Below, piece by piece: positions 36,721-46,295 of a DNA stretch of 64,000 nucleotides. The DNA lies in assembly GCA_963712485.1 (NCBI GenBank), contig CAVQID010000019.1, positions 310,001-374,000 of the forward strand, given 5' to 3'. This DNA is from JALORV01 sp963712485. Its GTDB lineage: Bacteria > Pseudomonadota > Gammaproteobacteria > Burkholderiales > Burkholderiaceae_F. A model generated the notes under the pieces. It made no database searches and had not been told where the DNA came from. It was given only the letters and a program-made list of their open reading frames with translations. The stretch's first letter is position 1. Each line of letters opens with the position of its first letter. Made by a program: the position numbers and the translations under genes.

Positions 36721-37218
36721 TTATTTTGCACGACGTACGCGGAGCAGTTCGTCGAGGATCAGCAAGGCGGCGCCGCCAACGATCGCCGAATCGGCGAGAT
36801 TGAACGCCGGCCAGTGCCAGCCGCTCCAGTGAAAATCGAGAAAGTCGATGACATGACCGTAGACGATCCGGTCGATGACATTGCCGATCGCGCCGCCGAG
36901 AATCATCGCCAGCGCGACGGAAAAGAGCCGCTGGTGGCCGTGCCGTGCGAGGAGATAGAGGATGAAGAGCGATGCGCCCACGCCGACGAAGGTCAGGAAC
37001 TCGTCCTGCCAGCCGCCGGCATTGGCGAGAAACGAGAACGCCGCGCCCTTGTTGTAGGTGAGGACCAGATTGAAAAAGCTCGTGACGGGCCGCACGTCGC
37101 CGTATTCGAAGGTCCGTTCAATGGCGATCTTCGAGAGCTGGTCGAGAAAGAGAATCAGCAGCGCCAATGCGAGCCACGGCAGCATGCGCTGCCACCACGA
37201 GGCTGCATCGCCCTTCAT
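36721..37218 (-). CDS. lspA: Lipoprotein signal peptidase (signal peptidase II)
   Basis: Cleaves prolipoprotein signal peptides after lipid attachment; inner membrane. The 165-residue protein has four membrane segments. The catalytic Asp motifs are GGAIGNVIDRI and FNLADSAI, with the N-terminal DQLSK conserved. The ATG at 37218 overlaps the ileS stop (ATGA). It is in the ileS-lspA arrangement seen across proteobacteria. Confidence 0.97.
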   Translation of the reverse strand: MKGDAASWWQRMLPWLALALLILFLDQLSKIAIERTFEYGDVRPVTSFFNLVLTYNKGAAFSFLANAGGWQDEFLTFVGVGASLFILYLLARHGHQRLFSVALAMILGGAIGNVIDRIVYGHVIDFLDFHWSGWHWPAFNLADSAIVGGAALLILDELLRVRRAK

Positions 37219-40073
37219 CAGGCGAGCGTCCTCGGCTCGCCCGCACCGTAAAGGTTCGAAATGCAGCGGCCGCAAAGAGTCGGGTGCGCCGCGACGGCAC
37301 CGACGTCGTCGCGCCAGTGCCAGCAGCGCTCGCATTTCGTCGCCGCGGACGCGGTCACGACGATGTCTTCGTCCTCGATGCGCGCGACCGGGGCGACGCG
37401 CGCCTTCGACGTGATGAGCACAAAGCGCAGGTCGTCTCCGAGCGACTGGAGGAGCGCGGCCTTTGCGCCGTCCGCCCAGATCTCGACCTCGGCCTGCAGC
37501 GACGAGCCGATCGCACCCTGCTCGCGCAATCCCTCGAGCCGCTTCTGCACCTCGGCACGCACCGATCGCAGCGCGGTCCAGCGTTCCACGAGCGCGGTCT
37601 CGTCGCGCAGCTGCGGCAGCGGCAGGAAAGTTTCCGTGAAGATCGTGCCGTTGGTGCGACGACGGAATATCTTCCAGGCTTCCTCGGCTGTGAACGACAG
37701 CAGTGGTGCCATCAGTCGCAGCAGGCTGTCGGTGATCACGTAAAGCGCGGACTGTGCCGAGCGGCGCGCCTTCGAGGCCGGTGAGGTCGTGTAGAGCCGA
37801 TCCTTGAGGATATCCAGATAGAACGCGCCGAGATCCTCTGACGCGAACGTCTGCAGCCGCGCGACGATCGGGTGGTACTCGTAGCGGTCGTAGTCCGCCA
37901 GCGTGCGCGCGCTGACGTCGCGCATCATTGCCAGCGCGTACCGATCGATCTCGAGCCACTCGTAGACCGGCAGCATGTCACTGGCCGGATCGAAGTCGCT
38001 GACATTCGCGAGCAGGAAGCGCAGCGTATTGCGCAGCCGGCGGTAGCTCTCGACCACGCGCTTCAGGATCTCGTCCGACAGCGACAGCTCGCCCGAATAA
38101 TCGGTGCTGGCGACCCACAGCCGGATGATCTCGGCGCCCAGCGTATCGGCCACCTTCTGCGGCGCGATGACGTTGCCGAGTGACTTGCTCATCTTGCGGC
38201 CCTGGCCGTCGACGACGAAGCCGTGCGTCAGCAGTGCCTTGTACGGCGGCACGCCATTGAGCATGCACGAGGTCAGCAACGACGAGTGGAACCAGCCGCG
38301 GTGCTGGTCGGAGCCTTCGAGGTACATGTCGGCCGGGAACTGCAGGCTGTCCGCGTGCGAGCCACGCAGCACGGTTTCGTGCGTCGTGCCTGAATCGAAC
38401 CAGACGTCCAGCGTGTCCCGGTTCTTCACGTAGAACTCGGCCGAGTCGGGTCCACTCGCACCCAGCAGTTCGCTCGCGTCCAGGTCCTGCCAGGCCTCGA
38501 TGCCGGCGACTTCGACGCGCCGCGCCACTTCCTCCAGCAGTTCCAGCGTGCGCGGATGCAGCTCACCCGTCTCCCTGTGCACGAAGAACGCCATCGGCGT
38601 GCCCCACTGGCGCTGGCGCGACAGTGTCCAATCGGGCCGGTTGGCAATCATCCCGGTCAATCGCGCCTTGCCCCAGGACGGATAGAAGCGCGTCGCCTCG
38701 ATGCCGGCGAGCGCCAGTTCGCGCAACGTGCGACCGCGTTCCTTCGGCACCGTGTCCATGCCGGCGAACCACTGTGATGTAGCGCGGTAGATGATCGGGG
38801 TGCGGTGACGCCAGCAGTGCATGTAGCTGTGCGTGAACTTCTCGACCTTAAGCAGCGCACCGTGCTCGCGGATCACGTCGACGATCTTCGCATTCGCATC
38901 CCAGATCCTCTGGCCGCCAAAGAGCGGCAGCGAGGCGGCAAAGACACCGTCGCCCTGAACCGGATTGAGGATGTCGTCATCCGTCATCCCGTGCGCCTTG
39001 CACGAGACGAAGTCCTCGACGCCGTACGCCGGCGACGAGTGCACGATGCCGGTGCCGGTGTCGAGAGTCACGTAATCGCCGAGATAAACCGGCGAGTCGC
39101 GGTCGTAGAACGGATGACGAAAGTGGATCAGTGCCAGCGCCTCGCCGCGTGTCTGCGCCAGCGTTGCGCCGGTCAGCCCCCAGCTCGCGAGGCACGCCTC
39201 CTTTCGTTCGCTCGCCAGTACCAGCAGTCCGCGCTCGGTGTCGACAAGGTCGTAGCTGAATTCCGGGTGGATGTCGAGCGCCTGGTTGGACGGTATCGTC
39301 CAGGGAGTTGTGGTCCAGATCACCGTCGCAACCGGCTTGCCGGGCAGTTCCGGCAGGCCGAATGCAGCTGCGATTCGGCCTCGTTCTTCGTCACGCAACG
39401 GGAACATCACGTCGATCGCCAGGTCGACCCGGTCCTGGTATTCGACCTCGGCCTCCGCGAGTGCCGAGCCGCAGTCGAAGCACCAGTTGACGGGCTTCAG
39501 GCCGCGGAATACGAATCCCTTGGCGATGATCTTCGCCAGCGCGCGGATCTCGTTGGCCTCCGTCTTGAAGTGCATCGTCGTGTAGGGCCGGGTCCAGTCG
39601 CCCAGAACACCGAGGCGCTTGAAGTCCCTGCGCTGACGGTCGATCTGTTCGGTGGCCCAGGCACGCGACTTCGCAATCACGTCGCGCGCCGGCAGGTTCT
39701 TGCCGTGCAGCTTCTCGATCTGGATTTCGATGGGCATGCCGTGGCAGTCCCAGCCTGGTACGTAGGGCGCATCGAAGCCGGCCATCGCGCGGCTCTTGAC
39801 GACGATGTCCTTCAGGACCTTGTTGATGGCGGTCCCCATATGGATATCGTTGTTCGCGTACGGCGGTCCGTCGTGCAGGACCCAGCGCGGACGACCGATC
39901 GATGCGCGGCGAATCTGCTCGTATACGTGCTGTTCGTCCCACTCGCGAATCCACTGCGGCTCGCGCTTCGCCAGGTCTCCGCGCATCGGAAACGGCGTGT
40001 CGGGCAGGTTCAGCGGGTACTTGCGCGTCGCGGGATCGGACGCAGGCTTCTTCTTGGCTTCGGCGTCAGCCAT
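37218..40073 (-). CDS. ileS: Isoleucine-tRNA ligase
   Basis: Charges tRNA-Ile. The 951-residue protein has a Rossmann catalytic core, a CP1 editing domain (WTTTPWTIPSNQALDIHPEFSYDLV), the KMSKSLGN motif and a C-terminal zinc finger (CERCW and CGRC). The HIGH signature is unusual: the sequence is PPYANNDIHMGTAINKVLKD, so residues 78-81 read HMGT with Thr in place of the second His. The C-terminal zinc finger marks the bacterial type I form. It lies between ribF and lspA. Confidence 0.97.
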   Translation of the reverse strand: MADAEAKKKPASDPATRKYPLNLPDTPFPMRGDLAKREPQWIREWDEQHVYEQIRRASIGRPRWVLHDGPPYANNDIHMGTAINKVLKDIVVKSRAMAGFDAPYVPGWDCHGMPIEIQIEKLHGKNLPARDVIAKSRAWATEQIDRQRRDFKRLGVLGDWTRPYTTMHFKTEANEIRALAKIIAKGFVFRGLKPVNWCFDCGSALAEAEVEYQDRVDLAIDVMFPLRDEERGRIAAAFGLPELPGKPVATVIWTTTPWTIPSNQALDIHPEFSYDLVDTERGLLVLASERKEACLASWGLTGATLAQTRGEALALIHFRHPFYDRDSPVYLGDYVTLDTGTGIVHSSPAYGVEDFVSCKAHGMTDDDILNPVQGDGVFAASLPLFGGQRIWDANAKIVDVIREHGALLKVEKFTHSYMHCWRHRTPIIYRATSQWFAGMDTVPKERGRTLRELALAGIEATRFYPSWGKARLTGMIANRPDWTLSRQRQWGTPMAFFVHRETGELHPRTLELLEEVARRVEVAGIEAWQDLDASELLGASGPDSAEFYVKNRDTLDVWFDSGTTHETVLRGSHADSLQFPADMYLEGSDQHRGWFHSSLLTSCMLNGVPPYKALLTHGFVVDGQGRKMSKSLGNVIAPQKVADTLGAEIIRLWVASTDYSGELSLSDEILKRVVESYRRLRNTLRFLLANVSDFDPASDMLPVYEWLEIDRYALAMMRDVSARTLADYDRYEYHPIVARLQTFASEDLGAFYLDILKDRLYTTSPASKARRSAQSALYVITDSLLRLMAPLLSFTAEEAWKIFRRRTNGTIFTETFLPLPQLRDETALVERWTALRSVRAEVQKRLEGLREQGAIGSSLQAEVEIWADGAKAALLQSLGDDLRFVLITSKARVAPVARIEDEDIVVTASAATKCERCWHWRDDVGAVAAHPTLCGRCISNLYGAGEPRTLA

Positions 40074-40178
40074 GGCGTGGCACTCCTTGGCCCCCTCGGG
40101 CTCTGCAAGAGGTGTCGGTGGTCGAGCGAACCGCGAGTGTAACTGGCGACGCCGGCAGCGGACGGCAGTACGAACTGC

Positions 40179-41126
40179 TCAGGCTGCCGCGCCGGCACGT
40201 GCTTGCCGCTCGAAGAGCGCGCGGGCGCGTGTGGCGTCGTCGGCAATCGCCGACGTTAGTTCGTCAAGGCTGGCGTAGCGGACCTCGTCGCGCAGCTTCT
40301 GCAGGAACTCGACCCGCACCAGCCGTCCGTAGATCTGCTCGGAAAAATCGAACAGGTGCACTTCGAGCATCCAGCGACCGCTGTCCTCGACGGTGGGGCG
40401 CAGGCCGACACTCGCGACGCCGGGTCGGGCACCCGCCCCGATGCCGTGAACGCGCACCGCAAAGACACCCTGGACAGCCGGGTGCCGGTGCGCGATGCGT
40501 AGGTTGAGTGTCGGGAAGCCAATTTCGCGGCCGAGCTTGCGACCGTGCAATACGCGTCCGCTGATCACGTACGGTCGACCCAGCAGATGTTCCGCCCGAG
40601 CAAGGTCCCCGGACGCGAGTGCTGCACGCACCGCCGAACTCGAAATGCGCTGCTCGCCTTCGACCACGGTCGGCATCTGCTCCAGTTCGAAGTCGCCATG
40701 CGATGCATGGCGCTGCAGCAGTGCGATGTCGCCGGAGCGGCGCGCGCCGAAGCGGAAGTCATCGCCCACGAGCAGCCAGCGCGCGTGACAGCCATTGATC
40801 AGCAGTTGTATGAAGTGCTCGGCGGTCAGTGCGGCAAAGGCGCGACTGAAGTGCTGCACGATGACGTGATCGATGCCGTTGTCTGCCAGCGCTTCGAGCT
40901 TGTCGCGCAGGCCGGAAATTCGCATCGGCGCGCGCTCCGGTGTGAAGAGTTCACGCGGATGAGGCTCAAAGGTCATGACCGCTGATGCGATCCCGCGCGC
41001 GCGCGCCGCCGCCACGACGCGCACGAGCAGCGCCTGGTGTCCGCGATGAACGCCGTCGAAGTTGCCGATCGTGAGCGCGCGCGGAGCACGTTCGCTCGGC
41101 CGCGGTATCCCGCGGAATACCTGCAT
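40179..41126 (-). CDS. ribF: Bifunctional riboflavin kinase / FAD synthetase
   Basis: Makes FMN and then FAD from riboflavin. From ATG 41126 it is 315 residues. The FAD synthetase domain has IGNFDGVHRGHQ, FEPHPRELF and the ISSSAVR region. The riboflavin kinase domain has GRPYVISGRVLHGRKLGREIGFPTLNL. The longer frame up to 41201 adds unrelated residues. It is the first gene of the operon and divergent from purN across 115 bp. Confidence 0.96.
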   Translation of the reverse strand: MQVFRGIPRPSERAPRALTIGNFDGVHRGHQALLVRVVAAARARGIASAVMTFEPHPRELFTPERAPMRISGLRDKLEALADNGIDHVIVQHFSRAFAALTAEHFIQLLINGCHARWLLVGDDFRFGARRSGDIALLQRHASHGDFELEQMPTVVEGEQRISSSAVRAALASGDLARAEHLLGRPYVISGRVLHGRKLGREIGFPTLNLRIAHRHPAVQGVFAVRVHGIGAGARPGVASVGLRPTVEDSGRWMLEVHLFDFSEQIYGRLVRVEFLQKLRDEVRYASLDELTSAIADDATRARALFERQARAGAAA

Positions 41127-41241
41127 GCGCGTCTCGCAAGACTCGATTGAAGGGCAACGATTATACGGTCGAGCCCCGGTTTCATTCGTGTTTTCGAGCA
41201 CTTAGCGCAGGCGCGTCAGGCCCGGTCGGTACAATTCGCGA

Positions 41242-41892
41242 ATGAAAAACGTCGTCGTCCTGATCTCCGGTCGCGGCAGCAACCTTCAGGCGCTGCTGCA
41301 GACGGCCGAACAGGAGAACTGGTGCGATCGGCTCGATGCTGCCATCGCGGCCGTCATCAGCAACCGGCCGGATGCGGCCGGGCTCGAAATCGCCAGGCGC
41401 GCCGGTATCCCGACGGCGATCGTCGATCATCTCGGCTTCGCTTCGCGCGAGGACTTCGATCGCGCGCTCGCGGCCGAGATCAATCGGCATCAGCCGACGT
41501 TGATCGTGCTCGCGGGCTTCATGCGCGTGCTCACGCCCGGATTTGTCCGTCAGTACTCTGGCCGGTTAATTAATGTCCATCCGTCGCTGTTACCTTGCTT
41601 CCCCGGGCTGAAAACGCACGAGCAGGCGCTCGCCGCGGGCGTGCGCGTCCATGGGGCGACCGTGCACTTTGTCGGCGACGAGGTCGATTCCGGCGGAATC
41701 ATCGCGCAGGCGGTCGTTGCGGTTCGCCCCGACGATGATGCCGCGACGCTGGCGTCGCGGGTGCTCGAACAGGAGCACTGTCTGCTGCCGCGCGCCGTGC
41801 GACTGGTGCTCGAAGAGCGCGTCCGCTGGCTCGACGGGCGCGTTGTCGTGGCTGACGCTGCGCCGCTCGAACTCGCTCGACTCGCCCGATGA
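41242..41892 (+). CDS. purN: Phosphoribosylglycinamide formyltransferase
   Basis: Third step of purine synthesis, using 10-formyl-THF. The 216-residue protein starts MKNVVVLISGRGSNLQALL (phosphate-binding loop). The catalytic triad is N111 and H113 (NVHPSLLP) and D149 (GDEVDSGGI). Its stop overlaps the next start (ATGA). Confidence 0.96.
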   Translation: MKNVVVLISGRGSNLQALLQTAEQENWCDRLDAAIAAVISNRPDAAGLEIARRAGIPTAIVDHLGFASREDFDRALAAEINRHQPTLIVLAGFMRVLTPGFVRQYSGRLINVHPSLLPCFPGLKTHEQALAAGVRVHGATVHFVGDEVDSGGIIAQAVVAVRPDDDAATLASRVLEQEHCLLPRAVRLVLEERVRWLDGRVVVADAAPLELARLAR

Positions 41893-43316
41893 AACGCGAA
41901 CGACCACGCCAGGGCGCCAAGCAGCGCGGCGCGCCGCTGGCGGGCAGGGCGAGACGACCCCGTAGCGAAGAGCGCGTCAGCGACTCCGTGCGCGCGGCTC
42001 ACCGTCATGAAGGCTCCGTGCAATCCCGGTCCGCCACCTCGGCGACGTCGGCGCGCATCACTTCACTCGTCGTTGATGCGCTGGCCGAGGCGCTCGCGCA
42101 TGTCTTTCGGTTCGAAGGGCCGGCCGACGTGGTGATGTCGCGATTCTTCCGCGACAACGCGGCGCTCGGGCGTCGCGACCGCAGCCTCGTGGCGGAGGCG
42201 ATTTTCTTCGCGCTGCGACGCTACGCCACGCTCGGCTGGTCGATGCAGCCGGCGACAGCGGCACGCGCACCGCGCCTGGCGGCACTCGTGACCCTGGCGC
42301 GTCAGCATGGTATCGACGCGCTGGATCCACGCGCGCTGCGCGGCGACAGCGCTGCCGTCAAGAACGCACTGGCGGTCGACCTCAGCCGTGCACCGGCCTC
42401 GGTCCGCGCGGAACTGCCGCACTGGTTATATCTCGCTGTCACCGCGCAATATGACGATGCAGCCGCGCTGATCGACGCGCTGACCCAGCCGGCACCGCTG
42501 GACCTGCGGGTCAACCTGATCCGCGCGTCGCGCCAGGCCGTCATTGAAGAACTTTCGGCACATCGTGTGGCGGCGGCGCCGACGCGCTATTCGCCCGAAG
42601 GAATCCGTCTCGAGGAAAAGCCGGCGCTGACGCAGTGGCCGGCCTACCGTGAAGGACGCATCGAGGTCCAGGACGAGGGCAGTCAGCTGATCGCGCGGCT
42701 GGTCCAACCGAGGCGCGGCGAAATGGTCGTCGACTTCTGCGCCGGAGCGGGCGGCAAGACACTGGCCGTTGGCGCACTGATGCGCTCGAGCGGTCGGCTT
42801 TATGCGTTCGACGTCAACCAGCGTCGCCTTGAAAGCCTCGGGCCACGACTGAAGCGCAGCGGCCTTTCCAACGTGCATCCGGTGGCGATCCGCAGTGAAA
42901 CCGATGTTCGCGTGAAACGCCTGCATGGCAAGTGCGACCGCGTGCTGGTGGATGCGCCGTGCTCCGGCTCAGGCACGTTGCGTCGCAACCCGGATCTGAA
43001 ATGGCGGTTCGACGAATCCGAGCTTGCACGCGTCAACGGTGTGCAGCACGCCATCCTTGCGGCGGCAGCCCGCTTGCTCAAGCCGGGCGGGCGGCTCGTC
43101 TACGCGACCTGTTCGCTGCTGACCCGCGAGAACCAGGAAGTTGTCGAGGCCTTTCTCGCGGCCCACCCGGACCATCGTCTCGTGCCCGCTGCTGACGTGC
43201 TGGCCGCGCAGTCGATTTCGATCGAACACGCGGAGCGCTTTGCGCCCTACTTTGTCATGCTGCCTCACCTGCACGCGACCGACGGCTTTTTTGCTGCTGT
43301 GCTGGAGCGAAACTGA
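41889..43316 (+). CDS. rsmB: RsmB/NOP-family 16S rRNA (cytosine-5) methyltransferase
   Basis: SAM-dependent methylation of rRNA cytosine, C967 if it is RsmB. The 475-residue protein has a basic N-terminal extension of about 50 residues, an NusB-like region, and a methyltransferase core with VVDFCAGAGGKTLAVGALM, the catalytic DAPCSGSGTLRRNPDLKW and YATCSLLTREN. Both active-site cysteines of the NOP family are present. The start overlaps purN. RsmF is a less likely alternative. Confidence 0.87.
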   Translation: MKRERPRQGAKQRGAPLAGRARRPRSEERVSDSVRAAHRHEGSVQSRSATSATSARITSLVVDALAEALAHVFRFEGPADVVMSRFFRDNAALGRRDRSLVAEAIFFALRRYATLGWSMQPATAARAPRLAALVTLARQHGIDALDPRALRGDSAAVKNALAVDLSRAPASVRAELPHWLYLAVTAQYDDAAALIDALTQPAPLDLRVNLIRASRQAVIEELSAHRVAAAPTRYSPEGIRLEEKPALTQWPAYREGRIEVQDEGSQLIARLVQPRRGEMVVDFCAGAGGKTLAVGALMRSSGRLYAFDVNQRRLESLGPRLKRSGLSNVHPVAIRSETDVRVKRLHGKCDRVLVDAPCSGSGTLRRNPDLKWRFDESELARVNGVQHAILAAAARLLKPGGRLVYATCSLLTRENQEVVEAFLAAHPDHRLVPAADVLAAQSISIEHAERFAPYFVMLPHLHATDGFFAAVLERN

Positions 43317-43318
43317 TC

Positions 43319-44677
43319 ATGTCGGAGCCCACGCTTCTGCAGGAGGTCGCCGAAATCATTCAAGGCGGCCTGGCGCGCCCGCAGTCGCTATGGCAACTTG
43401 CGGTTATCGGCGCGGGGCTCGCGGCAGGCTGGCTGGTGACGCAGGCCGTGCGCCGCCGCATCAAGGCCCGCGTCGCGGCAGAAACCCAGCACGCCGGCTT
43501 TCGTACCGATCTACGGCGTTTTTCGGTCGAAGGTATCCGGCGACTGGCGTTCCCGGTCAGTGCATTGGTGGTGATGATCCTGGGCGGCCTGCTGCTGCGT
43601 GCGGGCGGCCTGGTGCAACGCGTGAGCGATGTGCACCTGCTGCGCCTCGCACTCACGCTGCTGGCTGCAATGGCGGCCGTCCGGCTCGCGGTTTACGTGT
43701 TGCGACGTTCATTGCCGGGTTCCACGTGGCTCGGTGCCTTCGAGCGTTGGATCGCGCTCTTCGTCTGGCTCGGCGTGGCGCTGCACCTCACAGGAGTTCT
43801 CGGCGACGTCATCGGCGCACTCGAGTCCGTCCGGCTCCCGGTCGGACGGTCGCAGATCAGTCTCTGGGACCTGCTGATCGGTGCCGTGTCGGTGGTGGTG
43901 ACGGTGCTGGCCGCCCTGTGGCTCGGCTCGACGGTCGAATCGCGCCTGATGAGTGCCGAAACCCTGACCGCGAATTCCCGGGTGGTGCTGGCGCGGGTAC
44001 TCAAGGCGCTTCTGTTGGTCGTTGCGGTGCTGGTCGCGCTGTCGATGGTCGGCATCGATTTGACCGTGCTGTCGGTCTTCGGCGGAGCGCTCGGCGTCGG
44101 TCTGGGCCTGGGCCTGCAGCGCATCGCCAGCAGCTATGTCAGCGGCTTCATCATCCTGCTCGATCGCAGCCTCTCGATCGGCGACATGATCACGGTAGAC
44201 AAGTTCTACGGCCGCGTCGCGCAGATCAACACGCGGTACACCGTCATCAGGGCACTCGACGGCACCGAGACGATCCTGCCTAACGAGATGCTCGTGTCGA
44301 CTCCGGTAGTCAATCACTCACTGAGCAGTCGCGAAGTGCGAGTCGTCGTCAAGGTGTCGGTTGCCTATGCGGCCGATCTCGATCGCGCGCTGGCCATTCT
44401 GGGTGATTGCGCACGCTCGCAGCCGCGGGTGCTTGAGACACCGGCGCCCGGCGCGTTCGTCACGGCGCTCGGCGCCGACGGCGTCGACCTCGAAGTCGGC
44501 TTCTGGATCCGCGATCCCGAGGAGGGCACGCTCGCCGTGCGCTCCGACATCACGCGCGCCGTTCTGAGTCGATTTGCCGCCGAAGGAATCGAGATTCCGT
44601 TCCCTCAGCGGGACGTTCGGATCATTTCGGGCGATTTTGCCGAGTCTGGCGGACCGACGGTCGGCAAAGCGGCTTGA
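43319..44677 (+). CDS. Mechanosensitive ion channel family protein (MscS-like)
   Basis: A 452-residue inner-membrane channel likely gated by membrane tension. About five N-terminal membrane segments precede the MscS core: the pore helix with GGALGVGLGLGLQRIASSYVSGFIILLDRSLSIGD, then the beta domain (YGRVAQINTRYTVIRALDGTETILPNEMLVS) and an alpha/beta C-terminal domain. It is larger than E. coli MscS (286) and resembles the multi-TM members. It starts 2 bp after rsmB. Confidence 0.9.
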   Translation: MSEPTLLQEVAEIIQGGLARPQSLWQLAVIGAGLAAGWLVTQAVRRRIKARVAAETQHAGFRTDLRRFSVEGIRRLAFPVSALVVMILGGLLLRAGGLVQRVSDVHLLRLALTLLAAMAAVRLAVYVLRRSLPGSTWLGAFERWIALFVWLGVALHLTGVLGDVIGALESVRLPVGRSQISLWDLLIGAVSVVVTVLAALWLGSTVESRLMSAETLTANSRVVLARVLKALLLVVAVLVALSMVGIDLTVLSVFGGALGVGLGLGLQRIASSYVSGFIILLDRSLSIGDMITVDKFYGRVAQINTRYTVIRALDGTETILPNEMLVSTPVVNHSLSSREVRVVVKVSVAYAADLDRALAILGDCARSQPRVLETPAPGAFVTALGADGVDLEVGFWIRDPEEGTLAVRSDITRAVLSRFAAEGIEIPFPQRDVRIISGDFAESGGPTVGKAA

Positions 44678-44687
44678 TTTGGGGCAA

Positions 44688-44716
44688 TCCGCCCGGAACT
44701 TCAGCTTTCGGGCGGA
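44688..44716 (+). terminator. Hairpin after the MscS-like gene
   Basis: An 8-bp stem TCCGCCCG/CGGGCGGA lies 10 bp after the stop. It has no T run, so it is a weak terminator call. TACAAT at 44731-44736 downstream could be the -10 of the desaturase promoter. Confidence 0.45.
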
Positions 44717-44799
44717 CTTCACCGACCGTTTACAATAGTGCCTTCCCATAGAGCCTGCCGCGCGCTCTGCGCGGTGGCACCACAAAGGACACGACTTTG

Positions 44800-45999
44800 A
44801 TGTATTTGCTGGAATTTCTCGATGGCGGGTTGCTCCAGCTGTCATGGTGGCAATTGATCCTCGCAGCGTTGCTGCTGACCCACGTCACGATTGCCGGTGT
44901 GACGATCTACCTGCATCGCAGCCAGGCTCACCGCGCGGTTGACCTGCACCCCGCCGTTGCAAACTTCTTCCGTGCCTGGCTGTGGCTCACCACCGGCATG
45001 CAGACCCGCGAATGGGTATCGATCCATCGCAAGCACCACGCCAAGTGCGAGACGCCCGAGGATCCGCACAGCCCGCAGACGCGCGGCATAAGGACCGTAT
45101 TGTGGAGCGGCGCCGAGCTGTACATGGCAGAGGCGGAGAACAAGGAAACGCTGGCGCGCTACGGACATGGCACGCCGGATGACTGGGTCGAGCGCAATTT
45201 GTACTCGCGCTATTCGTGGCAGGGCTGCGGTCTGATGCTCGGGGCCAACCTGGCGCTGTTCGGGATTGCCGGGCTCGCCATCTGGGCGGTCCAGATGATG
45301 TGGATACCGTTCCATGCGGCCGGCGTGATCAATGGCATCGGGCACTTCTGGGGCTATCGCAACTACGATGCTCCGGATGCCAGCACCAACATTTCACCGT
45401 GGGGAATCTGGATCGGCGGCGAGGAACTGCACAACAACCACCACACCTACCCGACGTCGGCGAAGTTTTCGCTGAAGTGGTTCGAATTCGATCTGGGCTG
45501 GACCTACATTCGTGGCCTGCAGGCGGTCGGACTGGCGAAGGTCCTGCGCGTGGCGCCGGTTCCGGCCGTTGCAGCACCCACTCACGCGGTCGACCTGGAA
45601 ACGCTCCAGGCCCTCATCACCCACCGCTACGACCTGCTGGCGAAGTACGCGCGCAACTTGACGCATGCCTTCCGTGCGGAACTGGGCACCCTCGAGCTGC
45701 CCGAAGCGGAGCGCGCGCGCTTTGCAAGCCTCAAGCGCTGGCTGCGCAAGGGCGATGTGTCCACGCTTCCCGTCGAGGAGCAGAGATCGCTGCGAGATCT
45801 GATGGCGCACAGCGGCGTGATGAAGACGCTGGTCGAAATGCGCACCGAGCTTGCTTCGATCTGGGAAAAAGGCTCGGCGTCTCGGGAGCAGATGTTGGCG
45901 CAGCTGCAGGACTGGGTTGCTCGCGCCGAGGCGAGCCGTCTTCGCGCACTCGAAGAGGCCGCGCTTCGCATCCGCAGCTACCGTACCGCGGCCGCCTGA
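44800..45999 (+). CDS. Fatty acid desaturase with C-terminal helical extension
   Basis: A membrane di-iron acyl desaturase, probably delta-9 on acyl-CoA or phospholipid acyl chains. The three histidine boxes are HRSQAH, HRKHHAKC and HNNHHTYP, between two pairs of membrane segments. Residues from about 265 to 399 form a charged, helix-rich extension (AELGTLELPEAERARF, EKGSASREQMLAQLQDWV) with coiled-coil character. The ATG at 44800 is preferred to the adjacent TTG 44797, with AAAGGA upstream. Confidence 0.9.
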   Translation: MYLLEFLDGGLLQLSWWQLILAALLLTHVTIAGVTIYLHRSQAHRAVDLHPAVANFFRAWLWLTTGMQTREWVSIHRKHHAKCETPEDPHSPQTRGIRTVLWSGAELYMAEAENKETLARYGHGTPDDWVERNLYSRYSWQGCGLMLGANLALFGIAGLAIWAVQMMWIPFHAAGVINGIGHFWGYRNYDAPDASTNISPWGIWIGGEELHNNHHTYPTSAKFSLKWFEFDLGWTYIRGLQAVGLAKVLRVAPVPAVAAPTHAVDLETLQALITHRYDLLAKYARNLTHAFRAELGTLELPEAERARFASLKRWLRKGDVSTLPVEEQRSLRDLMAHSGVMKTLVEMRTELASIWEKGSASREQMLAQLQDWVARAEASRLRALEEAALRIRSYRTAAA

Positions 46000-46020
46000 T
46001 CGGCGATTGGCGCGGCCAAC

Positions 46021-46049
46021 AAAAAAGCCCGGGCGATCCGGGCTTTTTT
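46021..46049. terminator. Bidirectional terminator between the desaturase gene and rpmG
   Basis: A perfect 12-bp stem AAAAAAGCCCGG/CCGGGCTTTTTT with a 5-nt loop; T runs on both strands serve the two convergent genes. Confidence 0.95.
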
Positions 46050-46077
46050 GTGCTGCGTGCGCGCGGCTGATGCCGTG

Positions 46078-46245
46078 CTACTTGAGCTTGGTTTCCTTGT
46101 AGGCGACGTGCTTGCGTGCCACCGGATCGAATTTCATCAGTTGCAGCTTGTCCGGTGTCGTCTTCTTGTTCTTCGACGTCGTGTAGAAGTGGCCGGTACC
46201 GGCCGACGACTCCAGCTTGATCTTTTCGCGGGCACCTTTTGCCAT
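46078..46245 (-). CDS. rpmG: 50S ribosomal protein L33
   Basis: A 55-residue protein beginning MAKGAREKIKLESSAGTGHFYTT and ending KHVAYKETKLK, standard L33 without zinc-binding cysteines. ATG 46245 has AGGAGA upstream. It is 50 bp downstream of rpmB. Confidence 0.97.
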   Translation of the reverse strand: MAKGAREKIKLESSAGTGHFYTTSKNKKTTPDKLQLMKFDPVARKHVAYKETKLK

Positions 46246-46295
46246 GCGACTCTCCTGATTCCGTAGTGTGCGTCGTGCTTAGAGTCCGATGCCGC

